Shown in pieces: positions 9,234 through 16,995 of a DNA stretch of 64,000 nucleotides. Both the position numbers and the translations under genes were made by a program. The notes below the pieces were generated by a model. It made no database searches. It had not been told where the DNA came from and saw only the letters and a list, made by a program, of their open reading frames with translations. Within the stretch, counting starts at the first letter, position 1; the number at the start of each line of letters is the position of its first letter. The stretch spans positions 1-64,000 of the forward strand of contig NZ_CP017014.1 of the NCBI RefSeq assembly GCF_001767395.1. Direction: 5' to 3'. The DNA comes from Rhodococcus sp. WMMA185 (GTDB lineage: Bacteria; Actinomycetota; Actinomycetes; Mycobacteriales; Mycobacteriaceae).

Positions 9234-10889
9234 CTACAGCTTGCGGGCTAGCGCGCGGCCCGCAGCCCGGCCCGAGAAGATGCAGCCACCGAGGAAGGTG
9301 CCTTCGAGTGCGCTGTATCCGTGGACGCCTCCACCACCGAACCCGGCAACTTCCCCGGCGGCGTACAGACCTTCGAAGGCGGTGCCGTCCGGCCGGATCA
9401 CCTGAGAGTCGAGGTCGGTTTCGAGGCCACCAAGGGTCTTCCGGGTGAGAAGGTGCAGCCGTACCGCGATCAGTGGGCCATTCTTGGGGTCGAGCAAGGG
9501 GTGAGGGCTCACGACTCGGGTGATCTTGTCGGAAAGCAGGTTCCGCGCATTCTGGATCGCCATGATCTGGAAATCCTTGCTGTAGCTGTTGTTCACCTCA
9601 CGGTCTCGGGCGACTATCTCACGCTCGATGTCCTCGTAGGCCACCGGTGCTTCCGGGGTGATTGCGTTCATGCCGTCGACAAGTTCGCGCAGGTTGTCAC
9701 TGACGACGAAGTCGGCGCCGTTCTGTTTGAACGCTTCGACCGGTCCGGGCGCACCCTTCTTGATTCGTTCGGCCAGGAGCTTGAAATCGCGTCCGGTGAT
9801 GTCAGGATTCTGCTCGGATCCCGACAGCGCGAACTCCTTCTCGATGATCTTCTGATCGAGGACGAACCAGGTGTGATGGTGACCGCTGCTCATGATGTGC
9901 TGAAGCGTTCCCATGGTGTCGAACCCAGGGAAGTTGGGGCTCGGCAGTCGTTTGCCGTTGCCGTCGAACCACATCGAAGACGGTCCGGGGATGATCCGGA
10001 TGCCGTGGTTCGGCCAGATCGGATCCCAGTTCTCGATGCCTTCGACGTAGTGCCACATACGGTCGCGGTTCACGATGTTGCCGCCGGCGTTCTCGGTGAT
10101 TTCCAGCATCCGGCCGTCGACGTGTGCCGGGACCCCTGTGAGCATGTGCTCGGGAGCCGTTCCGAGGCGGGCGGGCCAGTTCTTCTTGACCAGTTCGGGA
10201 TTCCCGCCGATGCCACCCGACGTGACGACCACTGCCTGCGCAGAGAATTCGAACTCCCCGATTGGGGTGCGGGAACTCTTCACACCGCGAGCCTCGGTGG
10301 AGGGTTCGAGGACCGTGCCACGTACGCCAGTGGCGGCGCCGTCGGTCACGACGATTTCATCGACCTGATGGCGGTGCTTGAACGTGACCAGTCCCCGCTT
10401 CGATGCCGCGAGGACACGGGTGAGGAAGATGTCTACGACACCCGGACCGGTGCCCCAGGTGATGTGGAAACGGGGAACGGAATTGCCCTGCCCGAGAGCG
10501 CTGCCACGCCCACGTTCCGCCCAACCGACATTCGGCATCAGACGTAGGCCGAGGTCGTGGAGGTATTGCCGCTTCTCGCCTGCGGCGAACTCGACGTACG
10601 CCTGTGCCCACTGTCGTGGCCAGCGGTCCTCACGGTCGCGGTCGAATGCGGCGGTGCCCATCCAGTCCTGAATCGCCAGTTCGTACGAGTCCTTGATGCC
10701 CAGGCGTCGCTGTTCGGGGCTGTCGACGAGGAACAGTCCGCCGAGCGACCAGAAGGCCTGTCCGCCGAGGTTCGCCGAACTTTCCTGGTCGACGACGAGG
10801 ACTTTCCGACCTGCCTGGACCAATTCGTACGTGGCGACGAGTCCTGCCAGCCCGGCTCCGACAACGATCGCATCAGCTTGTTCGGTCAC
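9234..10889 (-). CDS. FAD-binding dehydrogenase (KstD / fumarate reductase flavoprotein-like)
   Basis: About 551 residues. An N-terminal dinucleotide-binding motif, DAIVVGAGLAGLVATYEL, is followed by a Glu/Asp-ended strand (VLVVDQESS) and the motif LGGQAFWSLGGLF. A central segment reads VVVTSGGIGGNPELVKKNWP. The C-terminus carries the second FAD contact, GLYAAGEVAGFGGGGVHGYS with ALEGTFLGGCIFSGRAAG. The family includes 3-ketosteroid dehydrogenases and mycobacterial homologues without known substrate. The GTG start at 10889 has GAGGAG upstream and overlaps the tetR 3' end by 17 bp, so the two are co-translated. A longer upstream open frame is antisense-like Thr/Pro-rich sequence inside tetR and is not used. 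Confidence 0.84.
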   Translation of the reverse strand: MTEQADAIVVGAGLAGLVATYELVQAGRKVLVVDQESSANLGGQAFWSLGGLFLVDSPEQRRLGIKDSYELAIQDWMGTAAFDRDREDRWPRQWAQAYVEFAAGEKRQYLHDLGLRLMPNVGWAERGRGSALGQGNSVPRFHITWGTGPGVVDIFLTRVLAASKRGLVTFKHRHQVDEIVVTDGAATGVRGTVLEPSTEARGVKSSRTPIGEFEFSAQAVVVTSGGIGGNPELVKKNWPARLGTAPEHMLTGVPAHVDGRMLEITENAGGNIVNRDRMWHYVEGIENWDPIWPNHGIRIIPGPSSMWFDGNGKRLPSPNFPGFDTMGTLQHIMSSGHHHTWFVLDQKIIEKEFALSGSEQNPDITGRDFKLLAERIKKGAPGPVEAFKQNGADFVVSDNLRELVDGMNAITPEAPVAYEDIEREIVARDREVNNSYSKDFQIMAIQNARNLLSDKITRVVSPHPLLDPKNGPLIAVRLHLLTRKTLGGLETDLDSQVIRPDGTAFEGLYAAGEVAGFGGGGVHGYSALEGTFLGGCIFSGRAAGRALARKL

Positions 10890-11595
10890 GAAGACTCCTC
10901 TGTCCTGTGGTGTGTTGAGTGTTGGTGGTATCGGGTTCGGTGTATGCGGCCACGACGTGGGTGAAGAGGTCGAGGCGGAGTTCGCGTGCGGACGCGTTGT
11001 CATCCTCGATCAGGCACTGGACCGTGGTGCCGTCGTGCAGGGCCACAAGTGCCCTGCCGAGCACAGGAGGATCGCCGACGATGCGGCGCCCGAGGCGGGT
11101 AAGCGCCTTCTCGAGAATGGGCATGATGGTGTGCAAGATCGTCTCTTCACGGGCGGCGAGTGCCTTCTTGAGCGACGGATTGCGCAGAGCGTGGGCAGTG
11201 AACTCGGCGTTGATCCGGTACCAGTAATCGTCCACCGGGACGGCGTCGAGTACAAGTGCTGTGCCGGTCCGCAGCTTGTCGTCGGGGGTGAGCTGGGCGA
11301 GGGCCACGGTGGAGGAGTCGGCTGCGTCCCGGATTCGGTCGAGCATCGAATTGGAGCGTTGCTCCCACATGGCGAAGAACATCTCGTCCAGCGACGCGAA
11401 GTTGGAGTAGAACGCGCCGCGGGTGTAGCCGGCGCGTTCACAGACCTGCTCGACGGTCGACCGGCCGAATCCGTTCTCCGCGAAAACTTCGACTGCGGCG
11501 TCGAGAAGGCGCTGACGAGTACGTCCGCGTCGTTTCGTCACTCGCCGGGGTGCATCGGCGACAGGTTCGGAGGAGCTCGACGGTGATGTCGGCAT
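10873..11595 (-). CDS. TetR-family transcriptional regulator
   Basis: The 240-residue protein has the N-terminal helix-turn-helix domain: RQRLLDAAVEVFAENGFGRS, then TVEQVCERAGYTRGAFYSNF near residues 25-70. The remainder is a variable ligand-binding, dimerisation domain. It overlaps the FAD dehydrogenase gene and follows the sigma-factor gene by 43 bp on the same strand. It most likely controls the dehydrogenase and itself through the palindrome at 11650-11665. The ATG has a good GAGGAGG site. The inducer is unknown. Confidence 0.88.
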   Translation of the reverse strand: MPTSPSSSSEPVADAPRRVTKRRGRTRQRLLDAAVEVFAENGFGRSTVEQVCERAGYTRGAFYSNFASLDEMFFAMWEQRSNSMLDRIRDAADSSTVALAQLTPDDKLRTGTALVLDAVPVDDYWYRINAEFTAHALRNPSLKKALAAREETILHTIMPILEKALTRLGRRIVGDPPVLGRALVALHDGTTVQCLIEDDNASARELRLDLFTHVVAAYTEPDTTNTQHTTGQRSLRDRTS

Positions 11596-11638
11596 AGCGC
11601 CTCCTCACGATCCGGGTTTGACGGGAACGTTCGATACG

Positions 11639-12325
11639 CTAGTGCATCGGATACATTCTCGTATGCTTTTTTTGATCGCTGTTCCCGGTTCGAGCGGATT
11701 CTGCTCTGACTGTGCAGCGCGGTGCTCGCGGATGATGCTGTGACGCCTCTGAGCTGATCCGGGCCCTCAGGTGGTTCAGTGCCCGGTGCTGTGCGACGCG
11801 GACGGCGCCTGGAGTGGTGCCGAGGACGCGGGCAGTCTGTTGCGCCGACATTTGCAAAACAATGCGCATGAAGAGGATCTGCTGGTGGCGGGTCGAGAGG
11901 GTTTCGACGAGCGAGCTCATGCCGCTGTGCCAATCGCCGCGTAATGCGCGGTGTTCCGGTCCGTCCTCGACACCGATCGAATCGATGGCGTGTGCGGTTG
12001 CTACGCGCGCGGTGGTGGCGGACCATCGCGCGGCGCGGCGCCGAGCGTCGCATACTTTGTGCGCCGCGATGCCGAAGATGAACGACAGCAAAGACTTTCC
12101 CTGATCCTGATATGTGGGAAGTGCGCTCACCAACGCTAGACAGACCTCCTGGGTGACGTCGTCGGCGCCGGTATTCGACCCGTCGCCGGTATCAAGTCGG
12201 GTCCTGCAGTAGCGGTACACGACGGGGTAGGCGACGCGCAGGACCTCTTCCACGGCATCCGTGTCCCCGGCCGCGGCGCGCGGCGCGAGTCGCTCCAACT
12301 CGGCTCTGACGTCCACTTCGATCAT
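11639..12325 (-). CDS. ECF-type sigma-70 factor (SigD-like)
   Basis: The 228-residue product has sigma region 2 at about residues 35-100 (YPVVYRYCRTRLDTG, ADDVTQEVCLALVSALPTYQ, SFIFGIAAHKVCDARRRAAR). Region 4 is at about 135-190 (LSTRHQQILFMRIVLQMSAQ then TARVLGTTPGAVRVAQHRAL). It resembles mycobacterial SigD-type factors, which act on RNA polymerase under starvation. The start at 12325 is set by a GGGGAGGAAG site. An His/Arg-rich tail of about 35 residues follows region 4, which is longer than usual. No anti-sigma gene is adjacent; tetR follows instead. Confidence 0.85.
   Translation of the reverse strand: MIEVDVRAELERLAPRAAAGDTDAVEEVLRVAYPVVYRYCRTRLDTGDGSNTGADDVTQEVCLALVSALPTYQDQGKSLLSFIFGIAAHKVCDARRRAARWSATTARVATAHAIDSIGVEDGPEHRALRGDWHSGMSSLVETLSTRHQQILFMRIVLQMSAQQTARVLGTTPGAVRVAQHRALNHLRARISSEASQHHPRAPRCTVRAESARTGNSDQKKHTRMYPMH
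11650..11665. promoter_or_regulatory. Candidate TetR operator
   Basis: GATAC at 11650-11654 and GTATG at 11661-11665 flank ATTCTC, giving ATAC-n6-GTAT symmetry typical of TetR operators. It lies about 55 bp upstream of the tetR start, inside the 3' end of the sigma-factor gene, where an internal promoter for tetR and the dehydrogenase could sit. A second GATAC occurs at 11634-11638. The assignment is by eye only. Confidence 0.45.
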
Positions 12326-12490
12326 GACTTCCTCCCCGCTGGTGTGTACGTATCCAGCATCGACGGAACGTACGAGCGGTGATAGGCACCGCAGGGTGGG
12401 AATGTGCCCACTCCTTGACGAGAACTCCATAACGAGATCTAGGACACGCGCTAGATCGGCGCAGATTCTGTGACAGAGGTTGTTACCTTC

Positions 12491-13684
12491 ATGGCCATGG
12501 ATCCCGTCCGCAACCCGTATGCGCCAGGTGCCGGGCAGCGGCCGCCGGAACTCGCTGGACGAACGAGGCAACTCGACGCGTTCGACGTCGTGCTCGAGCG
12601 GATCGCGCGTGGCCGTCCTGAACGCAGTGTGATGCTCACCGGCCTACGCGGGGTCGGAAAGACGGTACTGCTCAACCATCTGCGCTCGGCGGCGATTTCG
12701 CGTCGATGGGGAACTGGGAAGATCGAGGCTCGTCCAGACCAGGAGTTGCGCAGGCCGCTGTCGTCTGCGTTGCACATGGCGGTTCGAGAGATCGCCGGTT
12801 CGCATCGCTGCCCCGACCGGGTGGAGGAGTTTCTCGGCACCCTGAAATCGTTCGCGCTGCGCGCGACGGCAGACAAAGGTATGCGGGAACGGTGGCAGCC
12901 GGGTATCGACGTACCGGCCGTGAAGGGACGCGCCGATTCCGGGGACATCGAGATCGACCTGGTGGAGTTGCTTCTCGACGCATCCTCATTGGCCCGAGAC
13001 GTTGGTGTCGGGATCGCATTGTTCATCGACGAGATGCAAGATCTTGGCGCCGCCGACGTCTCGGCTATTTGCGGCGCCTGTCACGAACTCAGTCAGGACG
13101 CGGCACCGCTGATCGTGGTCGGTGCGGGCCTGCCGCATCTTCCCACCGTGCTGTCGGCCTCGAGGAGTTATTCGGAGCGGCTCTTCAGTTACCACCGCAT
13201 CGACCGCCTCGACCGGTCGTCGGCCGATCGGGCTTTGATCGCGCCGGCCGATCGCGAGGACGTGAAGTTCTCCGCCGAGGCGCTCGACGCATTGTATGCG
13301 GCTGCCGACGGCTACCCGTATTTCGTTCAGGCGTATGGCAAGGCGACGTGGGATGTGGCTGCGGCGAGTCCGATCACCGAGGAGGATGTTCGAGTAGCTG
13401 CTCCGAGGGCGGAGGAAGAACTCGCGGTCGGCTTCTTCGGCTCGCGGTACGAGCGCGCCACACCCGCAGAACGCGAGTACATGCGAGCGATGGCCGATCT
13501 CTCCGCGGATGACGGGCCGGTTGCAACGGCGGCAATCGCCTCCGAACTCGATCGCAAGCCCGCCTCGCTGTCACCCGCGCGGGATGGGTTGATCAAGAAG
13601 GGTCTGATCTATTCGGCCGAGCGTGGATCGATCGGATTCACCGTCCCGCACTTCGGTCAGTATTTGCGCGCGCAGAGCGACTAA
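12491..13684 (+). CDS. AAA/ORC-like ATP-binding protein
   Basis: About 397 residues. A Walker A motif, GLRGVGKT, lies at residues 51-58 and a Walker B-like IALFIDEMQD at about 174-183. The order ELAGRTRQLDAFDVVLERIA, Walker A, Walker B, GAGLPHLPTVLSASRSYSER and a C-terminal winged-helix-like segment (ASELDRKPASLSPARDGLIK) is typical of ORC/Cdc6-type STAND ATPases common in actinobacteria. The role is unknown; relatives act as regulators or in stress and mobile-element contexts. Starts at 12470 (GTG) and 12497 (ATG) are alternatives. It is divergent from the sigma-factor gene. Confidence 0.8.
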   Translation: MAMDPVRNPYAPGAGQRPPELAGRTRQLDAFDVVLERIARGRPERSVMLTGLRGVGKTVLLNHLRSAAISRRWGTGKIEARPDQELRRPLSSALHMAVREIAGSHRCPDRVEEFLGTLKSFALRATADKGMRERWQPGIDVPAVKGRADSGDIEIDLVELLLDASSLARDVGVGIALFIDEMQDLGAADVSAICGACHELSQDAAPLIVVGAGLPHLPTVLSASRSYSERLFSYHRIDRLDRSSADRALIAPADREDVKFSAEALDALYAAADGYPYFVQAYGKATWDVAAASPITEEDVRVAAPRAEEELAVGFFGSRYERATPAEREYMRAMADLSADDGPVATAAIASELDRKPASLSPARDGLIKKGLIYSAERGSIGFTVPHFGQYLRAQSD

Positions 13685-13776
13685 CTATGCAAGGCAGCAA
13701 TTTTGGGATTGCTATAGATCATTGCGGATCTCCTCAACAACGCAGCTGAACCGAAATATGCAGTTTTGCAGTGTAT

Positions 13777-14132
13777 TTAGAGGATTTTCCTGACATCAGG
13801 ACCCGAACTCGAGTTCACACGCTTGCTACGGCAGTGGATCTGCACCTGGAGGCCTTCCTCTTTCCAAAGTCGATGGATCTTCTTCTTGTTCACCAACAGT
13901 CCCTCGTTCTGACGCAGATGTGCCCATGCGCGCCGAAATCCATGCAGCGGGTGTTCCGTGGCGTAGCGGCGAAGCCAGGCCCGCAAGTCGGCGTCGGGAT
14001 CTGGTTGATCGTGCGCTGCGGGAATCCGCCGAAACGTTGATCGGGCGAGCCCAACAGCTTTGCATGCCAATCGTTCCGAGATACTCAACGTGGAGGTCAG
14101 CATCTCGACTGCGCGGCGCTTGGCTGCTGGGC
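13777..14132 (-). pseudogene. IS3-family OrfB, N-terminal remnant
   Basis: The frame reads LSPAAKRRAVEMLTSTLSIS, then ERLACKAVGLARSTFRR, an HTH_21-like LRAWLRRYATEHPLHGFRRA and NEGLLVNKKKIHRLWKEEGL, then stops at 13777. An intact OrfB continues for about 180 further residues with the DDE integrase core, all absent. The frame joins OrfA through a likely -1 slip on the A-run (GGGAAAATTC) just before the OrfA stop, as is usual for IS3 elements. Confidence 0.72.
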
Positions 14133-14423
14133 TCAGAATTTTCCCTTGGCCACCTCACGTAGTGCGTCCTTTTCCAACTCGGCTTCGGCGAGTTGGCGTT
14201 TGAGCTTGCTGTTCTGTTTCCGGAGCTGTTCGAGCTCTTTTGCGGCTTCGGTATCTACGCCGCTGTACTGGCGTCGCCAGTTGTACAGCGTCGCTGTCGA
14301 TACCTCGAGGTCGGCGGCGATCTGCTCCTGCGTCTTACCTGTAGCGGTCAGCTCGTCTGCCCGCCGCAGCTTCCGAACGATGTCCTCTGCAGAGCTCCGC
14401 TTCCGTTCAGCCATCATCTCCAT
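14133..14423 (-). CDS. IS3-family transposase OrfA
   Basis: The 96-residue protein has a helix-turn-helix (SAEDIVRKLRRADELTATGK, QEQIAADLEVSTATLYNWRR) and a leucine-zipper-like coiled coil (EAAKELEQLRKQNSKLKRQL, AEAELEKDALREVAKGKF). This is the complete IS3 OrfA layout: DNA binding plus dimerisation. On its own it is not a transposase, and with OrfB truncated it may only bind the remaining IS end. Confidence 0.85.
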   Translation of the reverse strand: MEMMAERKRSSAEDIVRKLRRADELTATGKTQEQIAADLEVSTATLYNWRRQYSGVDTEAAKELEQLRKQNSKLKRQLAEAELEKDALREVAKGKF

Positions 14424-14502
14424 CGTCCTTCCACCCCCAGTCTTGGGGGCGAGAGGACTCTAGACAAAGTGAAACAAGCGCGGAAGTTTGCCCCCTGAGG
14501 CT

Positions 14503-14610
14503 GGGATCAGCGGGACTCCAAGACCGGGTGGACCAGCTGGGGGAGACACACCGCAGGTCGGGGATTAATTGGACTCTAAAACGTTGTGGAACCGTTCATG
14601 GGAGACATGC
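14503..14610 (+). repeat. Two degenerate direct repeats next to the IS end
   Basis: The segment from 14503 (GGGATCAGCGGGACTCCAAG, then TGGACC and GGGGGAGACAC) is repeated in degenerate form from 14561 (GGGATTAATTGGACTCTAAA, then TGGAACC and GGGAGACAT), a 58-bp period. They look like two related insertion-sequence ends. A 51-codon frame starting with ATG at 14608 may be a decayed start of a second transposase. Confidence 0.35.
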
Positions 14611-15736
14611 CAAGATTCGTCAAAAAAATTGTTGACATGATTCTTGGTCGGAGTCACACTCGATGCGGTCCTCAGTCGTCTGTCCGGGTACACAGCAGGA
14701 GAAGGGGACAGGAAGATGCCAAGAAGCAGGTGCCGGTCGGCACGAGTACTTCCTTGGCATGACGAGTATGTCCGCCCCTAGCGCAGGTCTGTAAGGACAG
14801 TTGATGAATCGAGTCCATTCCTCACCAGTCGTGGCAGGAGTAATTCACTCCGCACCGGCACCTTCTCTGCAGGGGTCTTGTGCTTCCTACATGTGGCATG
14901 GGCCGATGTCGACGCTCTCCCCGGGTTGACAGCTTGCGGGTTTTCTTCGACTGAGAGGTCCCGCTAGTCGGTCCAGCCGGCTCTGGAGCGGCCGGCGAAT
15001 GATTCGCGTCGTTTGACAGCGCGGTCGACGGGTGCTGAGCACGGGTGCGTGTGCCCGTCTCGTGGAAGTAGCACACAGTCCAGCGCCTGTGCTGCTAGAC
15101 GCCCTTTGAAGTTGGCAACGGTCGCTCAGGGTCTCGAGAACGAACGCCGAACTCTTGTCGCTTCGCAGGTCCATCGTCGGTGGGCAGCCGGGGAGTGCGC
15201 ATGCCTCGATGGCTCGCGAGAAGCCGAGTTGCGATTTGGTGGGCAATGGTGGGATCAAATCAAAAGCCAATGCCTGCAACGTATTAAATGTATCTACGGC
15301 GATTACGGAACCGAGGCGCATTCGCTCGCGATCTGTTCGCCGGTTCTTCCCAACGCGGTGGTTCGTCGCGTTCGCTGTAGCTGCCCGCACAGTGGCCTAT
15401 GCACGCCTCTTTCATCCCGGCATCTTGTTCATCGAGTTGCCCGACCTCACTCGGCAGGTAGTGAGGCTCTAGTTTCATCCTGACTCGTCAATGGGGACAG
15501 GATAGTTCGGATCAACGACGCCGAACTGATAGTGCGGCCGCCACTCTCACCTCGACTGGTCTCATGTCGCTTGCTCTTCCTCCTCGTCGGCACGAACTGA
15601 TTCTAGAGTTCGAGTTCGAACTCGCGTTCACCTTTGGCGCTGAACATGATTCGCTATGTTCTCGCACGTCATCGGCAGATTTGCGAATAGTGCTTGGCGT
15701 TTCAACTACTGTGAGTTGCGGAATTTATTGCGGCGG
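14611..15736. other. Stretch without a supported gene
   Basis: Open frames occur on both strands, including about 156 codons on the plus strand (15013-15483) overlapped by 167 on the minus strand (14887-15390). Neither has a recognisable domain, a good start site or a hydrophobic pattern of a real protein. The stretch sits between an IS remnant and a secreted-protein gene and is probably decayed mobile or accessory DNA. Confidence 0.4.
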
Positions 15737-15765
15737 TTGACAAGTGGGATACGTCCAAATACTGT
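15737..15765 (+). promoter_or_regulatory. Candidate sigma-A-type promoter for the repeat protein gene
   Basis: A perfect TTGACA at 15737-15742 is followed after 17 bases by TACTGT at 15760-15765. A CATTCC/GGAATG inverted repeat lies just downstream at 15774-15791. The ATG of the next gene is at 15931, so a leader of about 160 bases is implied. Prediction by eye. Confidence 0.4.
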
Positions 15766-15930
15766 CCCGTACACATTCCGGGAGCGGAATGCTCAGTCAC
15801 ATCTCCTACGAACAATCACTGCCTCCGGCCGAGCTGGTCGGCGAACCCTGCGAAGACCATTGGGAGGGATCTCGAGACATGTGTTGCCGCAAGCGAGTTC
15901 AGCCAGCTTTGATTCCAAAGAGAAGGTAAT

Positions 15931-16800
15931 ATGAAGGTATCAGTTTGTTCTCGGCTTGCTGCTGGGATAGCCGGGTTTGCTGTGGTCGGCGGCATCGCCG
16001 GCGCTGGCATCCTCTCGTCCACACAGCCCTCAACCAGCACCACGGCACCGGACATTCAACTTGCGGGGTTCGCGTCGGATCTCGGCGACTACCTGTTCCC
16101 CGGCATTGGTCAGGCCGCTGTCGACGCCGCCACCCGAGCCAGCGAGACCGGGGACCCCAAGGAGGCCTTCGTCCGGCAATTCCCCAACCTGGTCAGTCCG
16201 ACGCTCTCGGTAGTGAGCTACTTCCTGCCGTGGGATCCGATCGCCCTCTATGCATCGTTCTATGCAATGGAGCAAGTGCTGAATACGGGTGAGCTCTTCC
16301 CGAGCGGCCTTACCAATCCGGGCCATGATGTCTCGATCTCGGACCTGAGCGCCAAAGACAGGGAAGATCTCGCCAAGAACCTGGACGTAATCGACAGCAA
16401 CCTCCGCAAGATCGGAATTGACGTCGACAACCTGGACCCCAACAAGGTGCGCTCGATGCAGTCCGTGCTGGACTCTCTCGGCGCGAAGTTCGACCTGCAG
16501 TCTGCTGTCGACGAGCTGAAGTTCGCACGTGGCGTCCTCAACCCAGAAGATGCCGACGGTGGGACCTCGGATGAGGGGACCTCGGACGACGGGACCTCCG
16601 ATGAGGGGACCTCGGACGACGGGACCTCCGATGAGGGGACCTCGGATGAGGGGACCTCCGATGACGGGACCTCGGACGACGGGACCTCCGATGACGGGAC
16701 CTCGGATGAGGGGACCTCGGATGAGGGGACTACTAGTGGCAAGACCACCGGGAGCGTGGACATGATTCGCCACGCGCCTCGGGATACGGCCACCGAATAG
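15931..16800 (+). CDS. Secreted protein with acidic GTSD(E/D) pentapeptide repeats
   Basis: The 289-residue protein has a signal peptide (about residues 1-32, LAAGIAGFAVVGGIAGAGIL). A helical domain of about 170 residues follows (FASDLGDYLFPGIGQAAVDA, LSVVSYFLPWDPIALYASFY, LDVIDSNLRKIGIDVDNLDP). From about residue 211, eleven GTSDE or GTSDD units precede a degenerate GTTSG unit and a 20-residue tail. The repeats are 15 bp each at 16561-16725. There is no LPXTG motif or C-terminal membrane helix. The tail is very acidic and may be a spacer, a calcium-binding stretch or O-glycosylated. AGAAGG precedes the ATG. No family is recognised. Confidence 0.8.
   Translation: MKVSVCSRLAAGIAGFAVVGGIAGAGILSSTQPSTSTTAPDIQLAGFASDLGDYLFPGIGQAAVDAATRASETGDPKEAFVRQFPNLVSPTLSVVSYFLPWDPIALYASFYAMEQVLNTGELFPSGLTNPGHDVSISDLSAKDREDLAKNLDVIDSNLRKIGIDVDNLDPNKVRSMQSVLDSLGAKFDLQSAVDELKFARGVLNPEDADGGTSDEGTSDDGTSDEGTSDDGTSDEGTSDEGTSDDGTSDDGTSDDGTSDEGTSDEGTTSGKTTGSVDMIRHAPRDTATE
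16561..16740 (+). repeat. 15-bp tandem repeat array (11 units plus one degenerate)
   Basis: Units follow GGGACCTCSGATGAS or GGGACCTCSGACGAC, encoding GTSDE or GTSDD. The order by last residue is E,D,E,D,E,E,D,D,D,E,E. All unit lengths are multiples of three bases, so gain or loss of units keeps the frame and would change only the length of the acidic linker. Confidence 0.92.
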
Positions 16801-16817
16801 GGAGGCCGTGGAAAGGG

Positions 16818-16857
16818 CCGCATCCGGCATCGGGACCACCGACGATGCCGGATGCGG
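16818..16857 (+). terminator. Strong stem-loop terminator
   Basis: CCGCATCCGGCATCG at 16818-16832 pairs perfectly over 15 bp with CGATGCCGGATGCGG at 16843-16857, leaving a 10-base loop. It begins 17 bp after the stop of the pentapeptide-repeat gene and separates it from the eleven-gene array. Confidence 0.85.
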
Positions 16858-16995
16858 ACCCAAGTGGTGCTTGTTGTCTCTGTAGCCGTCGCGTGACGGG
16901 TCAGGGGTTGGCGATACCCGGCCGGAAGTCTTGCATGTTTCGCGCTGTTCCCTCTAATCGGTGCCCTGTCTCGAATTGCTATCGATAGGAAACGC

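Larger units (their letters stand above)
13777..14509 (-). mobile_element. Truncated IS3-family insertion sequence
   Basis: The minus strand carries OrfA (14133-14423) and the first part of OrfB (13777-14132). The left end is probably at 14509, where the minus strand begins TGATCCCAGCC followed by a CAGGGGGCAAAC block typical of IS ends. The DDE catalytic domain of OrfB is missing, so the element cannot transpose by itself. No right terminal repeat or target duplication was found near 13777. Confidence 0.7.

Noticed and set aside
14887-15390. 167-codon minus-strand frame in the region between IS remnant and repeat protein
   Set aside because: No recognisable domain or start signal, low-complexity composition, and overlapped by an equally unconvincing plus-strand frame.
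16561-16740. Possible CRISPR array
   Set aside because: The units are contiguous 15-bp repeats inside a coding frame with no spacers.
16030-16863. Minus-strand frames across the pentapeptide repeat region
   Set aside because: The GPLIRGP-type peptide repeats are simply the reverse reading of the plus-strand tandem repeat.
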